Source: Flavobacteriales bacterium UBA4422 (GTDB taxonomy: Bacteria > Bacteroidota > Bacteroidia > Flavobacteriales_G > Salibacteraceae). Taken from it: 64,000 bases of DNA. Each line of letters begins with the position of its first letter. Position 1 is the stretch's first letter. This document shows, piece after piece, positions 54,141 to 61,626 of the stretch. The notes under the pieces were generated by a model. That model did not search any database. It was not told the DNA's origin and saw only the letters and a program-made list of their open reading frames with translations. The stretch lies in NCBI GenBank assembly GCA_002389645.1, contig DGQE01000025.1, positions 6,200 to 70,199 on the forward strand. Reading direction: 5' to 3'. The position numbers and the translations under genes were made by a program.

Positions 54141-54187
54141 CGTTCTAAATGCGAATTACGTCCAAATCATATTAAAACGTCTTATTC

Positions 54188-54403
54188 ATGTTTAGATTAT
54201 TCTCCCTTATTACACTTTTCGGTCTTGGCTCGGTTACCTTGAGCTGCGACAAATGCAAACCGAAAGATGTTCAAGAAGATTGTATTTGCTATGAAATATA
54301 TGCTCCGGTTTGCAGTTGCGACAATGTAACCTATAGTAATGACTGCCATGCAGAATGTGCTGGAATAGAAGATTACGAAGAAGGAGAGTGCGGACTTCTG
54401 TAG
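54188..54403 (+). CDS. Kazal-domain small lipoprotein
   Basis: A 71-residue protein with a lipoprotein signal (lipobox V-T-L-S-C at about residue 20) followed by one Kazal-type serine protease inhibitor domain: 'CICYEIYAPVCSCDNVTYSN' then 'DCHAECAGIEDYEEGECG'. The cysteine spacing and Y-x-P-V-C-x-C-D-x-x-T-Y-x-N-x-C pattern are those of Kazal domains, giving three expected disulfides. It may protect the cell surface from proteases. It sits convergent to lptG with a one-base gap and downstream of the divergent Wzx gene. Confidence 0.85.
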   Translation: MFRLFSLITLFGLGSVTLSCDKCKPKDVQEDCICYEIYAPVCSCDNVTYSNDCHAECAGIEDYEEGECGLL

Positions 54404-54404
54404 C

Positions 54405-55481
54405 CTATTTTGGCGCTTTTGAATAAAGGTAGATCGCCAGAAAACCGTACAAAACGTTGGGAATCCAGGCCGCATACAGTGGATCTAACCCAGCGTTGGT
54501 CGCGTAAACCGTACTCACCTTCATGGCTAAAATATAGGTAACAGCTAGTGCTAATCCCGCAGCAATGTGCGCTCCAATCCCTCCCCTCACCTTTCTACTG
54601 CTCATTGCTACGCCAATGATGGTCAAGATATAAGTTGAAAACGGCAAGGCATTTCTTGTGTGTTTCTCGATCAAATAAAATGGAATGTTAGGCGATCCTT
54701 TTAAACGCTGCTCAGCAATAAAATCATCCAATTCATTGACATCCATTCGCTGAATATCATCCATTCTCAACCTAAACTCATCTGGTGAGAATGAAAACGT
54801 AGTATCTCGTTTTTCACCTTCAACCACACTTTCTTTTCCACCTTCAAACGTCCGCAAGTAGTAATTTTCCAGCGTCCAAACCTGACTAGCACTGTCCCAC
54901 TTTACATAGTTAGCAAACAGTTTTGATTGCAATTTAATACCGTCCCATTCCTCTAAGGTAAACTCATATCCGATGTTACTCTTCGAATTGAATTTATCAA
55001 AATAGATCATCTGACCTGGGCTGATTTGTTTGTGCACGCCTTGGTTCAATGTTCTCCTGTATGTATAAATGTAACGTGATTGAAATTCTATTCGCTCACG
55101 ATTCGCTTTAGGTACGAGGTAATTGTTGAGGTAAAAAGATGCAGCTGCAAGAATCGTAGCCGAGATAAAATAGGGCCACATCAATCGGCTAAAACTTACA
55201 CCTCCACTCAAAATGGCTACAATCTCAGTTCTACTCGCCAATTGAGCTGTGAAGAATATTACCGCTAAGAAGGTGAGTAAAGGACTAAAAAGATTGCCAT
55301 AAAATAGCACGAAATTCTTATAATACTCCCATATCACGCCTTTGATAGGTGCGTTGTTCTCCACCAAATCATCAATCTGTTCACTCAAATCAAAAATGAT
55401 GGCAATGGCCATGATAATTCCGAGTATGAAGAAAAACGTCAATAAAAAACGCTTGATGATATAGAGGTCGAGAATCTTCAA
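54405..55481 (-). CDS. lptG: LptF/LptG family LPS-export permease
   Basis: A 358-residue inner-membrane permease with helices near residues 12-35, 55-80, 100-120 and three near the C-terminus (265-355), and a large periplasmic beta domain between (~130-255). 'LDLYIIKRFLLTFFFILGI' is the typical LptF/G beginning. With LptB it extracts LPS from the inner membrane. Whether it is LptF or LptG in function is not settled by sequence; the symbol is provisional. It lies one base after tgt, so the two form an operon, as in many Bacteroidota. Confidence 0.87.
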   Translation of the reverse strand: MKILDLYIIKRFLLTFFFILGIIMAIAIIFDLSEQIDDLVENNAPIKGVIWEYYKNFVLFYGNLFSPLLTFLAVIFFTAQLASRTEIVAILSGGVSFSRLMWPYFISATILAAASFYLNNYLVPKANRERIEFQSRYIYTYRRTLNQGVHKQISPGQMIYFDKFNSKSNIGYEFTLEEWDGIKLQSKLFANYVKWDSASQVWTLENYYLRTFEGGKESVVEGEKRDTTFSFSPDEFRLRMDDIQRMDVNELDDFIAEQRLKGSPNIPFYLIEKHTRNALPFSTYILTIIGVAMSSRKVRGGIGAHIAAGLALAVTYILAMKVSTVYATNAGLDPLYAAWIPNVLYGFLAIYLYSKAPK

Positions 55482-55482
55482 T

Positions 55483-56613
55483 CTACAATCGATGTTTGAT
55501 GTTAGGAACGACCTTCGTCTTCCATTCGTAAAAATCTCCTGCTAAAATATGTTGCCTTGCTTGAGTGACAAGATCTAGGTAAAATGCCAAGTTGTGAATA
55601 CTGGCTATTTGCATTCCGAGCATTTCTCCGCTTGCGAATAGGTGACGTACGTATGCTTTTGAATAGGTAGAATCTACATAGCTCGTTCCGCTTTCATCCA
55701 AAGGAGAAAAGTCATCGTGCCACTTTTTATTCTTGATATTCATTATTCCATTCCACGTGTAAAGCATACCGTGTCGTGCATTTCGAGTTGGCATTACACA
55801 GTCGAACATATCCACACCCAACGCAATGCATTTCAATATATTCTCTGGTGTGCCTACACCCATCAAATAGCGCGGTTTATCTTTTGGAAGAATCCCACAC
55901 ACAAGATCGGTAGACTCATACATCATTTCGTGCGGCTCGCCAACAGAAAGCCCACCAATTGCATTTCCTTCACGATCCATCGATGCGATATATTCAGCCG
56001 ATTGCTTTCTCAAATGATGGAAAGTGCTTCCTTGTACAATCGGAAAAAGCGTTTGCGAATATCCATACAACCCTTCTGTTTGGTCAAAATGATCGCAGCA
56101 GCGCTTTAACCAACGGTGCGTAAGGTGCATTGATTTTTCAGCATAGCGCTCGTCACATGGATAAGGTGGGCATTCATCAAAAGCCATAATGATATCCGCA
56201 CCAATTTGACGTTGCACATCCATTGCGCTTTCTGGAGTGAAAAAATGACGAGAGCCATCAATGTGTGATTGAAAGGTAACTCCTTCTTCGGTAATTTTTC
56301 TACTTTTTGCTAAACTGTACACCTGATAGCCGCCACTATCCGTGAGAATTGGCTTCTTCCAATTCATAAATTTATGTAACCCTCCAGCATTCTGCATTAC
56401 ATCCATTCCAGGTCTTAAGAATAAATGGTATGTATTGCCCAAAATGATTTGTGCCTTTATATCTTCTTCCAACTCATGCTGATGCACAGTTTTCACTGAA
56501 GCCACCGTGCCTACAGGCATAAATATAGGAGTCTGAATCTCTCCGTGATCGGTTGTAACCTTCCCCGCCCTAGCAGCAGAAGCTTTATCGGTATGTTGAA
56601 GTTCGAATTTCAA
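55483..56613 (-). CDS. tgt: tRNA-guanine transglycosylase lacking zinc cysteines
   Basis: Tgt exchanges guanine-34 for a queuine precursor in tRNA. The 376-residue protein has 'ILTDSGGYQVYSLAKSRKIT' (catalytic-site Asp and binding loop), 'MAFDECPPYPCDE', 'IGGLSVGEP' and 'DMFDCVMPTRNARHGMLYT' with the nucleophilic Asp. The usual zinc ligands C-x-C-x2-C are absent: the region reads 'DESGTSYVDSTYSKAY', with G, S and D at the Cys positions, though the nearby 'SIHNLAFYL' His remains. The start codon is TTG, only 5 bases after a TACCTTTG box. It pairs with lptG downstream. Confidence 0.93.
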   Translation of the reverse strand: MKFELQHTDKASAARAGKVTTDHGEIQTPIFMPVGTVASVKTVHQHELEEDIKAQIILGNTYHLFLRPGMDVMQNAGGLHKFMNWKKPILTDSGGYQVYSLAKSRKITEEGVTFQSHIDGSRHFFTPESAMDVQRQIGADIIMAFDECPPYPCDERYAEKSMHLTHRWLKRCCDHFDQTEGLYGYSQTLFPIVQGSTFHHLRKQSAEYIASMDREGNAIGGLSVGEPHEMMYESTDLVCGILPKDKPRYLMGVGTPENILKCIALGVDMFDCVMPTRNARHGMLYTWNGIMNIKNKKWHDDFSPLDESGTSYVDSTYSKAYVRHLFASGEMLGMQIASIHNLAFYLDLVTQARQHILAGDFYEWKTKVVPNIKHRL

Positions 56614-56618
56614 GCGCG

Positions 56619-56626
56619 CAAAGGTA
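56619..56626 (-). promoter_or_regulatory. TACCTTTG -7 promoter box for tgt
   Basis: Exact TAnnTTTG on the minus strand, only 5 bases before the tgt TTG start at 56613; the transcript would be leaderless or nearly so. Confidence 0.5.
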
Positions 56627-56637
56627 AGCGTGTGAGG

Positions 56638-56707
56638 GGTTCAAGAATGAGGATTAATGATGGATGATTTATAATTAATGGTTCGTGGTTCATAGTTAGT
56701 TTGTGGT
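56638..56707 (+). repeat. Degenerate heptanucleotide tandem repeat, 10 units
   Basis: Ten contiguous 7-base units: GGTTCAA, GAATGAG, GATTAAT, GATGGAT, GATTTAT, AATTAAT, GGTTCGT, GGTTCAT, AGTTAGT, TTGTGGT (consensus near GRTTNAT). The register holds across 70 bases. It lies just upstream of the tgt promoter. Confidence 0.7.
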
Positions 56708-56740
56708 TAAGAAGTTGATTTATTAATTGCGCAGCACCTA

Positions 56741-56818
56741 AACCATGAACTGAGGCCACCATCAGGCGAATGAAAAAACCACGAACCATAAACTTTGAAC
56801 CAATCAACAAAATAACCC
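56741..56818 (+). repeat. Inverted heptanucleotide repeat tract
   Basis: Units AACCATG, AACTGAG (56741-56754) and AACCACG, AACCATA, AACTTTG, AACCAAT, CAACAAA, ATAACCC (56777-56818) are the reverse complement type of the tract at 56638-56707. ATGGTTCGTGGTT at 56678-56690 and AACCACGAACCAT at 56777-56789 form a perfect 13-base inverted pair. Confidence 0.65.
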
Positions 56819-56853
56819 TTGACCAATTCAAAGCTGTTACCACCTTTGCAGCA

Positions 56854-58683
56854 ATGTCTGACATTATAAAGCTTCTTCCTGATTCATTGGCCAATCAAAT
56901 TGCTGCTGGCGAGGTAATTCAACGTCCTGCCTCAGTGGTAAAGGAGCTTCTGGAAAACAGTGTTGATGCTCATTCCACCCACATTCAATTAATCATTAAA
57001 GATTCCGGTAGGACACTTGTTCAGACGATGGATGATGGAAAGGGAATGACGGAAACTGATGCTCGAATGAGCCTAGAACGCCATGCCACTTCAAAAATAT
57101 CGTCCACTGAAGATCTTTTCCGCATTAAAACAATGGGGTTTAGAGGCGAAGCGTTGGCGAGTATTGCAGCCGTTGCTCAAATGGAAATGAAAACTCGATC
57201 GCAAGATCGAAAAGTAGGCAGCCATTTAGCTGTTGAAGGATCTAAGGTGAAGTTTCAAGAAGTGTGTGCACACGAATCAGGTACGACAATTTCGGTTAAA
57301 AACTTATTTTTCAATGTTCCGGTAAGAAGGAAATTCTTGAAAAGTGACGGTGTTGAAATGCGCCATATCATTGATGAGTTTCAGCGAGTAGCTTTAGTCA
57401 ACCCTGATATAGAGTTCAAACTATATCACAACGACCAGCAGTTGTTTTTCCTTCCAATATCCAACATCAGGCAAAGGATAATTGGGATTTTAGGAAAGTC
57501 TTATACTGAGAAACTTGTTCCCGTAGAAGAAGACACCGACTTTGTGAAAATTACTGGATTTATCGGCAAGCCTGAAGCTGCAAGAAAAACACGTGGTGAG
57601 CAATTCCTATTCGTCAACGGTCGCTACTTTAAAAGTGCATACTTCCATTCTGCCATTCAAAAAGCTTTTGAAGGATTGATTCCACATGGGCATCACCCCT
57701 CTTATTTCATCTATTTTGAGGTAATACCAGACAGCATTGATGTTAATATTCATCCAACGAAAACTGAAATCAAATTTGAGGATGAGCGCAGCATTTATGC
57801 TATTCTAAGGGCAGCAGTTAAAAGATCTATCGGACAGTATCATGTATCTCCTTCGCTGGACTTTGAGCGCGAAACAAGTTTTGACATCGCTCCAGCTCGA
57901 AAAGACGCACAGATTCCCACACCAGGAGTGACTATAGATCCTTCGTTCAATCCTTTTGACAAAGAAGAAAAACGTCAGCAGCAGACCAATTGGGAGCGTG
58001 GAACCAGCTTCGGACACACCCAAAGCGCCAAAGGATGGGAAAAACTTTATGAAGGACTCAACGAATCATTATCAGATCAGCCAAAAGAAGACCCAAGTCT
58101 TGAACTGATTGGTGAAGAAGACAATACCATTGTGCGCCAAATTGGATTGAAATACATCTTGGTTCAAAGTCAAGAGGGAATCTTCATGATTCATCATTAT
58201 CGCGCTCATGTGAGAATCCTTTTTGAAGAGTTTGAAAACAGTATCCTCAGTGAGCAAACTGCCTCGCAGCAAATGCTCTTTCCCGCTACCTTAGAACTTT
58301 CAGCTCAGGATGTCAGCATCTTGCAATCTATGCTAGAACCATTGAACAATATGGGTTTTGAGATAGAGTCTTTCGGCAATAACAGTTTCATTGTTAGAGC
58401 GATTCCAGCAGCCTGTACTGACATCAATATTGAAGAAACCATTGGTGGTTTTATCGATGATTTGCGCAATGACAAGCCTTCCGATCAGAACGAATTGATG
58501 CATCATGTAATCCTAAGCATGGCACAACAATCTGCCATCAAGTCAGGCAAAGAACTAAAGGCACAAGAAATGCTATCTCTATTTCGTACGTTGATGAGAT
58601 GTAAAAATCCTCAGCATGATTTAAACGGTCGGCCCACTTTTGTGTTATTGAATGGTGGTATGCTGGACAAAATATTTGATTAA
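56854..58683 (+). CDS. mutL: DNA mismatch repair protein MutL, endonuclease motifs lost
   Basis: MutL couples mismatch recognition to strand processing. From the ATG at 56854 it is ~609 residues, with the GHKL ATPase ('AAGEVIQRPASVVKELLENS', 'DDGKGMTETDA', 'TMGFRGEALASIAAV') and the transducer domain up to ~330, a linker, then the dimerisation domain. At the endonuclease site, 'MIHHYRAHVRIL' stands where DQHAAHERI is expected, and 'SMAQQSAIKSG' and 'DLNGRP' replace ACK and CPHGRP motifs, so metal binding looks lost. The start is set by the 'SDIIKLLPDSLANQIAAGEV' N-terminus; an upstream ATG at 56770 adds 28 unrelated residues. The rhomboid gene overlaps by one base. Confidence 0.95.
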   Translation: MSDIIKLLPDSLANQIAAGEVIQRPASVVKELLENSVDAHSTHIQLIIKDSGRTLVQTMDDGKGMTETDARMSLERHATSKISSTEDLFRIKTMGFRGEALASIAAVAQMEMKTRSQDRKVGSHLAVEGSKVKFQEVCAHESGTTISVKNLFFNVPVRRKFLKSDGVEMRHIIDEFQRVALVNPDIEFKLYHNDQQLFFLPISNIRQRIIGILGKSYTEKLVPVEEDTDFVKITGFIGKPEAARKTRGEQFLFVNGRYFKSAYFHSAIQKAFEGLIPHGHHPSYFIYFEVIPDSIDVNIHPTKTEIKFEDERSIYAILRAAVKRSIGQYHVSPSLDFERETSFDIAPARKDAQIPTPGVTIDPSFNPFDKEEKRQQQTNWERGTSFGHTQSAKGWEKLYEGLNESLSDQPKEDPSLELIGEEDNTIVRQIGLKYILVQSQEGIFMIHHYRAHVRILFEEFENSILSEQTASQQMLFPATLELSAQDVSILQSMLEPLNNMGFEIESFGNNSFIVRAIPAACTDINIEETIGGFIDDLRNDKPSDQNELMHHVILSMAQQSAIKSGKELKAQEMLSLFRTLMRCKNPQHDLNGRPTFVLLNGGMLDKIFD

Positions 58684-59549
58684 TGCAATTAGGCGGTAAT
58701 AGATGGAGTATGATGCCTCCAGTGGTAAAGAATCTATTGATCATAAATGGTCTGATGTTTCTTGCCACAGTGACCTTTGAAAGTTCGATGGGCCTAGATT
58801 TAAGAGATCTGCTTGGACTGCATTATTTTCAAAGCGAAAAATTCAACATCTTTCAAATCGTCAGCTACATGTTTATGCATGGCGATATCTCGCACATCTT
58901 CTTCAATATGTTTGCGGTATGGATGTTCGGTTCAGCCATTGAAAATGTTTGGGGAAGCAAGCGTTTCTTGATCTATTATTTATTGACTGGATTTGGCGCG
59001 GCCATCATTCACTACACAACAATTTATATTGATATGGCACTCATTATCTCGCAAATGGAAGCCATAATATACTCGCCCAATGCAGATGCAATTATCAGAT
59101 TTGCAAATACCCACCCATGGGGAAATTACATTGACAACATACGCTATCCTCAGATCTATGAAGAAACGCTAGAGTTTTATAACAATACGCTGCAAACGCT
59201 CAATGTAAGTCCTGATGACAGCGGTGCTTTACGAAATGCCTCAGTGTTTTTTCAAGACTACTTAAGACACTATTTAAACCTACCGAACGTTATTGGGGCT
59301 TCGGGTTCATTGTTTGGGATACTGTTGGCATTCGGAATGATGTTTCCGAACATGAGGTTATATATGATCTTCATTCCTATTCCAATCAAAGCAAAGTATT
59401 TGATGATTGGATATGGAGCGATGGAATTATTCTCGGCAGTGCAAAACAATCCTGGTGATAATGTAGCTCACTTTGCTCACCTCGGTGGCATGTTGTTTGG
59501 CTTCATCATTATTAAGTTTTGGGACAAAACAGGCGTAAGATGGCGCTAA
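58683..59549 (+). CDS. Rhomboid intramembrane serine protease with loop insertion
   Basis: A 288-residue rhomboid. 'YMFMHGDISHIFFNMFAVW' is the conserved H-x2-N region, the nucleophile is S207 in 'IGASGSLFG', and the general base is H266 in 'HFAHLGGM'. Rhomboids cut transmembrane helices of substrates. Unusual here: about 80 residues of hydrophilic sequence (about 120-200) lie between the third helix and the GASG helix. The gene overlaps the end of mutL by one base and is followed by a second rhomboid, a cluster repeated in Bacteroidota. Confidence 0.9.
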   Translation: MQLGGNRWSMMPPVVKNLLIINGLMFLATVTFESSMGLDLRDLLGLHYFQSEKFNIFQIVSYMFMHGDISHIFFNMFAVWMFGSAIENVWGSKRFLIYYLLTGFGAAIIHYTTIYIDMALIISQMEAIIYSPNADAIIRFANTHPWGNYIDNIRYPQIYEETLEFYNNTLQTLNVSPDDSGALRNASVFFQDYLRHYLNLPNVIGASGSLFGILLAFGMMFPNMRLYMIFIPIPIKAKYLMIGYGAMELFSAVQNNPGDNVAHFAHLGGMLFGFIIIKFWDKTGVRWR

Positions 59550-59569
59550 TAGAAAAGTGGAAGTAAACG

Positions 59570-60466
59570 ATGCTTGACGACTTAAAGAACTTATTTAAAG
59601 GAAACAACTTCATTGGCCAGATGATTCTGATCAATGCTTCACTGTTTGTTCTGATCAACATAATGAGCAGCATATTTTTTAATGGCAGTGAAGGCCCTAT
59701 ATTCTCTTGGTTAGCCCTGCCATCGGCATTAACAGAATTCATTTTAGTTCCATGGACATTGCTCACCTATATGTTTATGCACGGAGGATTATGGCACGTG
59801 GTGTTCAACATGTATATGCTCTACTGGTTTGGAAGAATCTTCAATGATTTTATGGGTGAAAAACGCTTGGTAGGCCTGTATTTCTTGGGAGGGATTGCGG
59901 GTGGAGCAGCTTACTTACTGATCTATAACTTGCTTTTCTTAGCTGGTGAATCAAATATCAATGTGATATTGGTAGGGTCATCTGCAGCTGTTATGGCGAT
60001 AACTATTGCTGCCGGATTGCGTTTTCCAGATTACACGATTCACCTTATGTTTTTCGGAGCTGTGAAATTGAAATACGTGGCGTTGGTCATATTCATTCTT
60101 TCTACAGTACTGGATTTCAGTAGCAACATGGGTGGCAAAATTGCCCACCTCGGTGGTGCAGCTATGGGTTATTTCTATATCAAAGGATTGGAGAAAGGAA
60201 GCGACTACGCCTTGTCGTTTTATGGCATTTACGATAAGTTTTTAGGCTTATTTAAGCAGTCGCCAAAACTACGTGTAGTGCCAAATGATCATGGCAAAAA
60301 GACAACAGCAAAGGCGAAATCTAAGCCAAGCACAGCGGCTTCAAAAGAAAATTTAGAGGTACAAGCAAAAACTGATGCAATACTTGATAAAATTTCGAAG
60401 TCAGGTTATGAAAACCTGACCAAAGAAGAGAAAGACTTTTTGTTCAAATTGAGCAACAAGCAATAA
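59570..60466 (+). CDS. Rhomboid intramembrane protease with C-terminal tail
   Basis: A 298-residue rhomboid: 'YMFMHGGLWHVVFNMYMLYW', nucleophile S138 in 'LVGSSAAVMA' and H193 in 'KIAHLGGAAMGY'. After the last helix (~203) a ~95-residue basic, low-complexity cytoplasmic tail ends in 'LDKISKSGYENLTKEEKDF', a short domain also seen at the end of other Bacteroidota rhomboids (DUF6576-like). The core is intact, so it is expected to be active. It lies 20 bases after the first rhomboid. Confidence 0.88.
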   Translation: MLDDLKNLFKGNNFIGQMILINASLFVLINIMSSIFFNGSEGPIFSWLALPSALTEFILVPWTLLTYMFMHGGLWHVVFNMYMLYWFGRIFNDFMGEKRLVGLYFLGGIAGGAAYLLIYNLLFLAGESNINVILVGSSAAVMAITIAAGLRFPDYTIHLMFFGAVKLKYVALVIFILSTVLDFSSNMGGKIAHLGGAAMGYFYIKGLEKGSDYALSFYGIYDKFLGLFKQSPKLRVVPNDHGKKTTAKAKSKPSTAASKENLEVQAKTDAILDKISKSGYENLTKEEKDFLFKLSNKQ

Positions 60467-60479
60467 TTCGATCCCGACC

Positions 60480-61589
60480 TTGAAGATCATCCACTACCTC
60501 AAAAGATCATTGTTTGCGCTCAACGCGGTAGCGATCATTGCACTGTTTATTAGTGCTTATGCCTATCTAGTTGATCCTGATGCAATGCTTATTCCGGCCT
60601 TTTTCGGATTGGGCTTCCTACCTATATTCTTGGTAAACGTTGGTTTCGTGTTTTTTTGGAGTATCAGCAAGCCAAAATATGCAGCCATCGGATTGACAGC
60701 GATTGTATTTACTTGGATTGCTCCACAAAAGCATATTAATTTCTGGTCATCAAAATCAACCGTCAATGAAGCTTCATTTGACATCATGAGCTTTAATGTT
60801 CGACTGTTTGATCTTTATAACTGGGGTGGAAATAAGCAAACTAGAAATGAGATTTTGGCCTACTTGCAAGAAAAAAACCCACCTATCATTTGCTTTCAAG
60901 AATTCTTTAACACCAATGACCCTGTTTACTTTAACACGCTGGACACCATCGTAAAAACAATTGATGCCCGCAACGTACATGAAGACTATACGGCCATCAT
61001 GCATTATGGTAAAAGTAAGTTTGGAATCGCTACTTTTTCTAAATATCCAATCCTACGAAAAGAGCGTATTCCATTGGATACTGCCGCTAACAATGTGGCC
61101 ATTTTCACAGATATTTTGGTCAATGACGACACCATCAGGGTTTTCAACATCCATCTCGCTTCCATCTATATTTCAGGGTTAGAAAAAGATCTATCTAAAC
61201 ACATTGAAAACAATGATCAAGATGGTCAATTAAAGGATTTAAAGTTGATGACAAGTAGACTTGCTGGAGGTTTTAAACGCAGATCTAACCAAGCGGAAGT
61301 TATTCGCACATTCATCGATAACTCACCTTATCCAGTTATCGTGTGCGGTGACCTCAATGACACTCCGGCCAGTTATTCCTATAACTTATTAAATGAAGGG
61401 TTAAATGATGCATTCTGTGAAAAAGGATTCATAGGGTTAGGCTCGACTTACATTGGTTTAATTCCAGGGTTGCGCATTGACTTTATTTTGGTTGACCCAA
61501 GATTATCCATTGATGCGTTCTCTAGCGAATCTGTTTCACTTTCCGACCACCGTCCAATTATCGCCTCGCTTTCAGTTTTAGAAGAGTGA
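60480..61589 (+). CDS. Endonuclease/exonuclease/phosphatase family membrane protein
   Basis: A 369-residue protein with three N-terminal membrane helices (about 10-27, 34-57 and 62-82) and a C-terminal endonuclease/exonuclease/phosphatase domain: 'IMSFNVRLFDLYNWGG', 'ICFQEF', 'GDLNDTPASYSYNLL' and 'SLSDHRPIIASLSV' carry the Mg-binding Asn, Glu, Asp-Asn and Asp-His residues. Membrane-linked EEP proteins may act on nucleic acids or phospholipids/sphingolipids; the substrate is unknown. It starts at TTG; no ATG gives the intact first helix. Confidence 0.85.
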   Translation: MKIIHYLKRSLFALNAVAIIALFISAYAYLVDPDAMLIPAFFGLGFLPIFLVNVGFVFFWSISKPKYAAIGLTAIVFTWIAPQKHINFWSSKSTVNEASFDIMSFNVRLFDLYNWGGNKQTRNEILAYLQEKNPPIICFQEFFNTNDPVYFNTLDTIVKTIDARNVHEDYTAIMHYGKSKFGIATFSKYPILRKERIPLDTAANNVAIFTDILVNDDTIRVFNIHLASIYISGLEKDLSKHIENNDQDGQLKDLKLMTSRLAGGFKRRSNQAEVIRTFIDNSPYPVIVCGDLNDTPASYSYNLLNEGLNDAFCEKGFIGLGSTYIGLIPGLRIDFILVDPRLSIDAFSSESVSLSDHRPIIASLSVLEE

Positions 61590-61614
61590 ATATGATATTA
61601 GTTGAATCAAAACT

Positions 61615-61622
61615 TACATTCG
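61615..61622 (+). promoter_or_regulatory. TACATTCG -7-like box
   Basis: TACATTCG ends 4 bases before the GTG start of the GT4 gene at 61627, again implying a near-leaderless transcript. Confidence 0.35.
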
Positions 61623-61626
61623 TTCC

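Noticed and set aside
55717..56109. 130-codon open frame on the plus strand inside tgt
   Set aside because: Antisense to conserved tgt; no recognisable domain or promoter.
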